DNA of 64,000 bases, taken from positions 246,001 through 310,000 of the forward strand of contig JAQFVV010006294.1 of NCBI GenBank assembly GCA_028023455.1, in the 5' to 3' direction. The stretch's first letter is position 1. Each line of letters opens with the position of its first letter. This DNA comes from Epiperipatus broadwayi (lineage: Eukaryota > Onychophora > Udeonychophora > Euonychophora > Peripatidae). The position numbers and the translations under genes were made by a program. Below are positions 61,636 to 64,000 of the stretch, in pieces. The notes under the pieces are model-generated. The model had not been told where the DNA came from, searched no databases, and saw only the letters and a program-made list of their open reading frames with translations.

Positions 61636-62357
61636 TGTACTTCATAAATTGAAAAATTTGATAGGTAAGTTTCTTATATGTTTCAAGAACATGCAGTAGA
61701 GCAGATGTATTAAGTATACAGTGAAACTGGAAACTATACTGTGTCTAACTACATGACTTCAATTACAGACTAGCCAAAAAAAATGTAAACTAACAGAAAT
61801 ATAAACAAATTTTAAAAATCCTTAAAATTTGCAAAATTTATAATATTTGAGCTGCCAGTTTTTATTCTCCGAGTGCTACGCAAGATCACATTAAAAAAAA
61901 TTGTAAATAAATTTTACAATAATCCAGCAGCCATTTTTCCATCTTGAAGCACTGTATATAATTATATCTACTAAAAAAATTTCCTCAGTTTATGTTGAAA
62001 ACACATTTCATTTTCCCTTTATTATCCTTTCTGAATTTGATGTACAATATTTTACATAATAAAATATTTCCCGAGCATAGTGCTAAAAGTTTTATAAAAT
62101 TTTTGAACAATAAAAGTTGAAACTGACATAAAAACGTTAAACTAATTAATTAGAGATAATAATTTCTTGCTAACAAGACCACTATTGTTTTTATAAAAGA
62201 AAACAGTTATTGAAAAAAAAATTGTCCAGACTATTTAATAATGACAGAACTCAAAACATTTCACAATTTATTTTAAAAATAAAAATATGGTAATTATTTT
62301 TTTCTTAATATTCTTATTGCTTCGGAGAATGCACAAGGAAACACATACCAATAAAAT
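61636..62357. other. AT-rich noncoding DNA
   Basis: Nothing recognised. Confidence 0.5.
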
Positions 62358-62662
62358 ATATAATTATATAATTAAATACTAAAAGTCTCATTTTCCTCCA
62401 TTCTTTACAAAAATTTTATTTCCTGTATATATATCCACTTGTTCATTATATCCAATGTTTCAACTATATTTAATTTATAGTCATTTTCAAGGATCTAGAA
62501 AAAAACACATTACATTATAACAACCTTCATAACTATCCACATAATAAGACCACAAAAACATAAAAAATAAAAAATAAAATATATACAGGAAATAAAAAGT
62601 TTTTGTAGAGAAAGGAAGAAAATGAGACTTAATTGTTTGTAGTATTTAATTATATAATTATA
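62358..62662 (-). mobile_element. Palindromic element with hammerhead-like centre
   Basis: Arms of about 80 bp (AAGTCTCATTTTCCTCC with inverse GGAAGAAAATGAGACTT; TATTTCCTGTATATAT with ATATATACAGGAAATA) bound a 305-bp unit. The inner part carries a hammerhead-like motif on the minus strand. Its plan is the same as the unit at 57173-57424, but the sequence differs. Confidence 0.65.
62450..62494 (-). pseudogene. Decayed hammerhead-like motif
   Basis: Minus strand: AUCC, UUGAAAAUG (perhaps from CUGAAGAUG), stem ACUAUA/UAUAGU, UGAAAC, AUU, GGAU. AUCC and GGAU can pair as stem I and the CUGANGA core could once have been present, but two core positions are now changed. Similar wording (CCUGAAAAAGAGG...CGAAACGUU) occurs in the Penelope arm near 42760-42800. 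Confidence 0.4.
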
Positions 62663-64000
62663 TGTTTATATGTAATGTATATTTTGAAAAGAAAAAAAGG
62701 ATGGAGTGTTGATTAGAGGTTTTAAACAGCAGTAATAATAAATGGATTTGTTACCAATAAAATATATGTAAATGTGTGTCCTAAATTTATTATCAATAAC
62801 TATATTGTTATTTTTGAAAATTGTTTATATTATAATCTTAATTTATACATGCATACTATACATACAATAACACTCTCATGTTATATATATGTATATATGT
62901 TGAAAAGTAATGTACTCTTGCAATTCAATAAACAATGTGTATTCTATTCTAAACAATGTTTATCAACAAAACATAAGCTATTATATGCTATACACATTTG
63001 TATGCAAGAGGATCTTGAAACAAAGTATACCATAGTTCGCAGCTTCACTACATCTTTTAAAAAAGGATATTATATATAGAAAAAGAGAGCTGAAGTATTT
63101 CATGTTTATGTTTAAAGTTTATATATGAATTACGAATGATATATCTAGTATAATAAATGATTAGTATTTATCTGAAACATATGATGTCAAAGTAATAAAC
63201 ACAAAAATATTGATGTTCGTAAATCAAATTGTAATAAAATTATAATTTTTTGAAGTATCTGCAAAGTGATCTATTTACTTTCACTTTCTCTTACTTATAT
63301 ATTGTTCATATTAGATTACATACATTAAGTCACTTTTTATATTTTATTTCCATGCAATACATCACAATTGTACTTTTTTTTTTTGTTATAAATATCTAAA
63401 TGTACTATATAATTAAATTATATACATAATTATAATATTATCATTTATATATACAGCTGTAATTCTTTCAATGAAGGCAATTGCTAATCAAAGTGCCTCA
63501 TAAATCAGGAATCCCATATATGCATTCCTATGGCAAAAAATTGAACTAATCACTAAAAAATCCAAAATATACAATGAATATTAAATATCTGATTTTAAAA
63601 AAGCATAAAATTTAAATGAAAAAAACATAAATAATAATAGTAGTGAAGAATAAATACATTTTAGTTGTGATAAAAATTATTTCACTTTACAACCATTTTA
63701 TAAGTAATATTCTGTTGATTTATATTTTATTAAAATGAAATATAGATAAACAGATTAAATTAATACAATGTACATTTTAAAGTTAATTCTTTATGAACGT
63801 TTATATTATGTTATCAAAATTTTTTATTTTTGTAATTAGATAAATTAAAACTGATTTTTTTTTTTTTTTGTAGTCAGTTTTTAAAAAAAATATAAAACAT
63901 AGACAGTGCAACATTTTATGTTTTATGAAAATGCAGTAAATAATTTAACAAAAATTATATCAAAACATGTAATGAATAGATGATTATTGGAGTTTCAATA
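62663..64000. other. AT-rich noncoding DNA to the window edge
   Basis: No gene, exon or bounded repeat recognised. The open frame 62774-63079 is AT-rich, has no motif and is not supported. Confidence 0.5.

Overview
The window is very AT-rich, intron-bearing animal DNA. It holds one confident host-gene piece: a single 116-bp exon of a soluble inorganic pyrophosphatase on the minus strand (22717-22832), with clean splice sites and apparently very large introns on both sides. No second host exon, rRNA or conventional tRNA gene was recognised. The repeat content (Penelope-like, RTE, Tx1/L1-like, Merlin, hAT, Ty3-type solo LTRs, tRNA-derived SINEs, hammerhead-ribozyme elements) suits an invertebrate metazoan. 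A mollusc such as a cephalopod is a reasonable guess, but the sequence alone does not prove it.

Layout. 1-2962: decayed Tx1/L1-like LINE. 7342-7869: hAT MITE. 7936-9388: solo LTR. 9536-9642: SINE. 9893-10531: pure TTA microsatellite. 11330-12285: tandem duplication and a Merlin 5' relic, split by a nearly intact RTE insertion (12298-15825). 16376-16610: palindromic MITE. 22717-22832: pyrophosphatase exon. 23098-24735: hammerhead-ribozyme elements. 26795-28700: degraded RTE. 29704-31866: second solo LTR. 35573-36185: RTE fragment. 38300-38568: MITE. 39401-40145: Merlin transposase pseudogene. 42640-44610: Penelope-like element with inverted arms carrying tRNA-like segments. 45679-45956 and 49322-50562: more hammerhead elements. 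55517-55633: second SINE copy. 57173-57424: small palindromic element with a different hammerhead ribozyme. 58207-59332: deleted Merlin transposon. 60036-61634 and 62358-62662: further terminal-inverted-repeat elements.

The most interesting system is a family of short repeats (about 456-466 bp per unit) that encode a type I hammerhead ribozyme. Copies are arranged as tandem-plus-inverted palindromes flanked by 10-15 bp target-site duplications. Five ribozyme copies keep the whole predicted core and an identical two-part stem I; others are decayed to different degrees. The organisation resembles that known for Penelope-like elements and the small 'retrozymes' thought to depend on them, and a dead Penelope-like element lies in the same window. 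A second, sequence-unrelated hammerhead at 57259-57321 has a compensated fold of its own, and a third, decayed hammerhead-like motif lies at 62450-62494. All calls were made by reading the sequence; no alignment, folding or database search was run.
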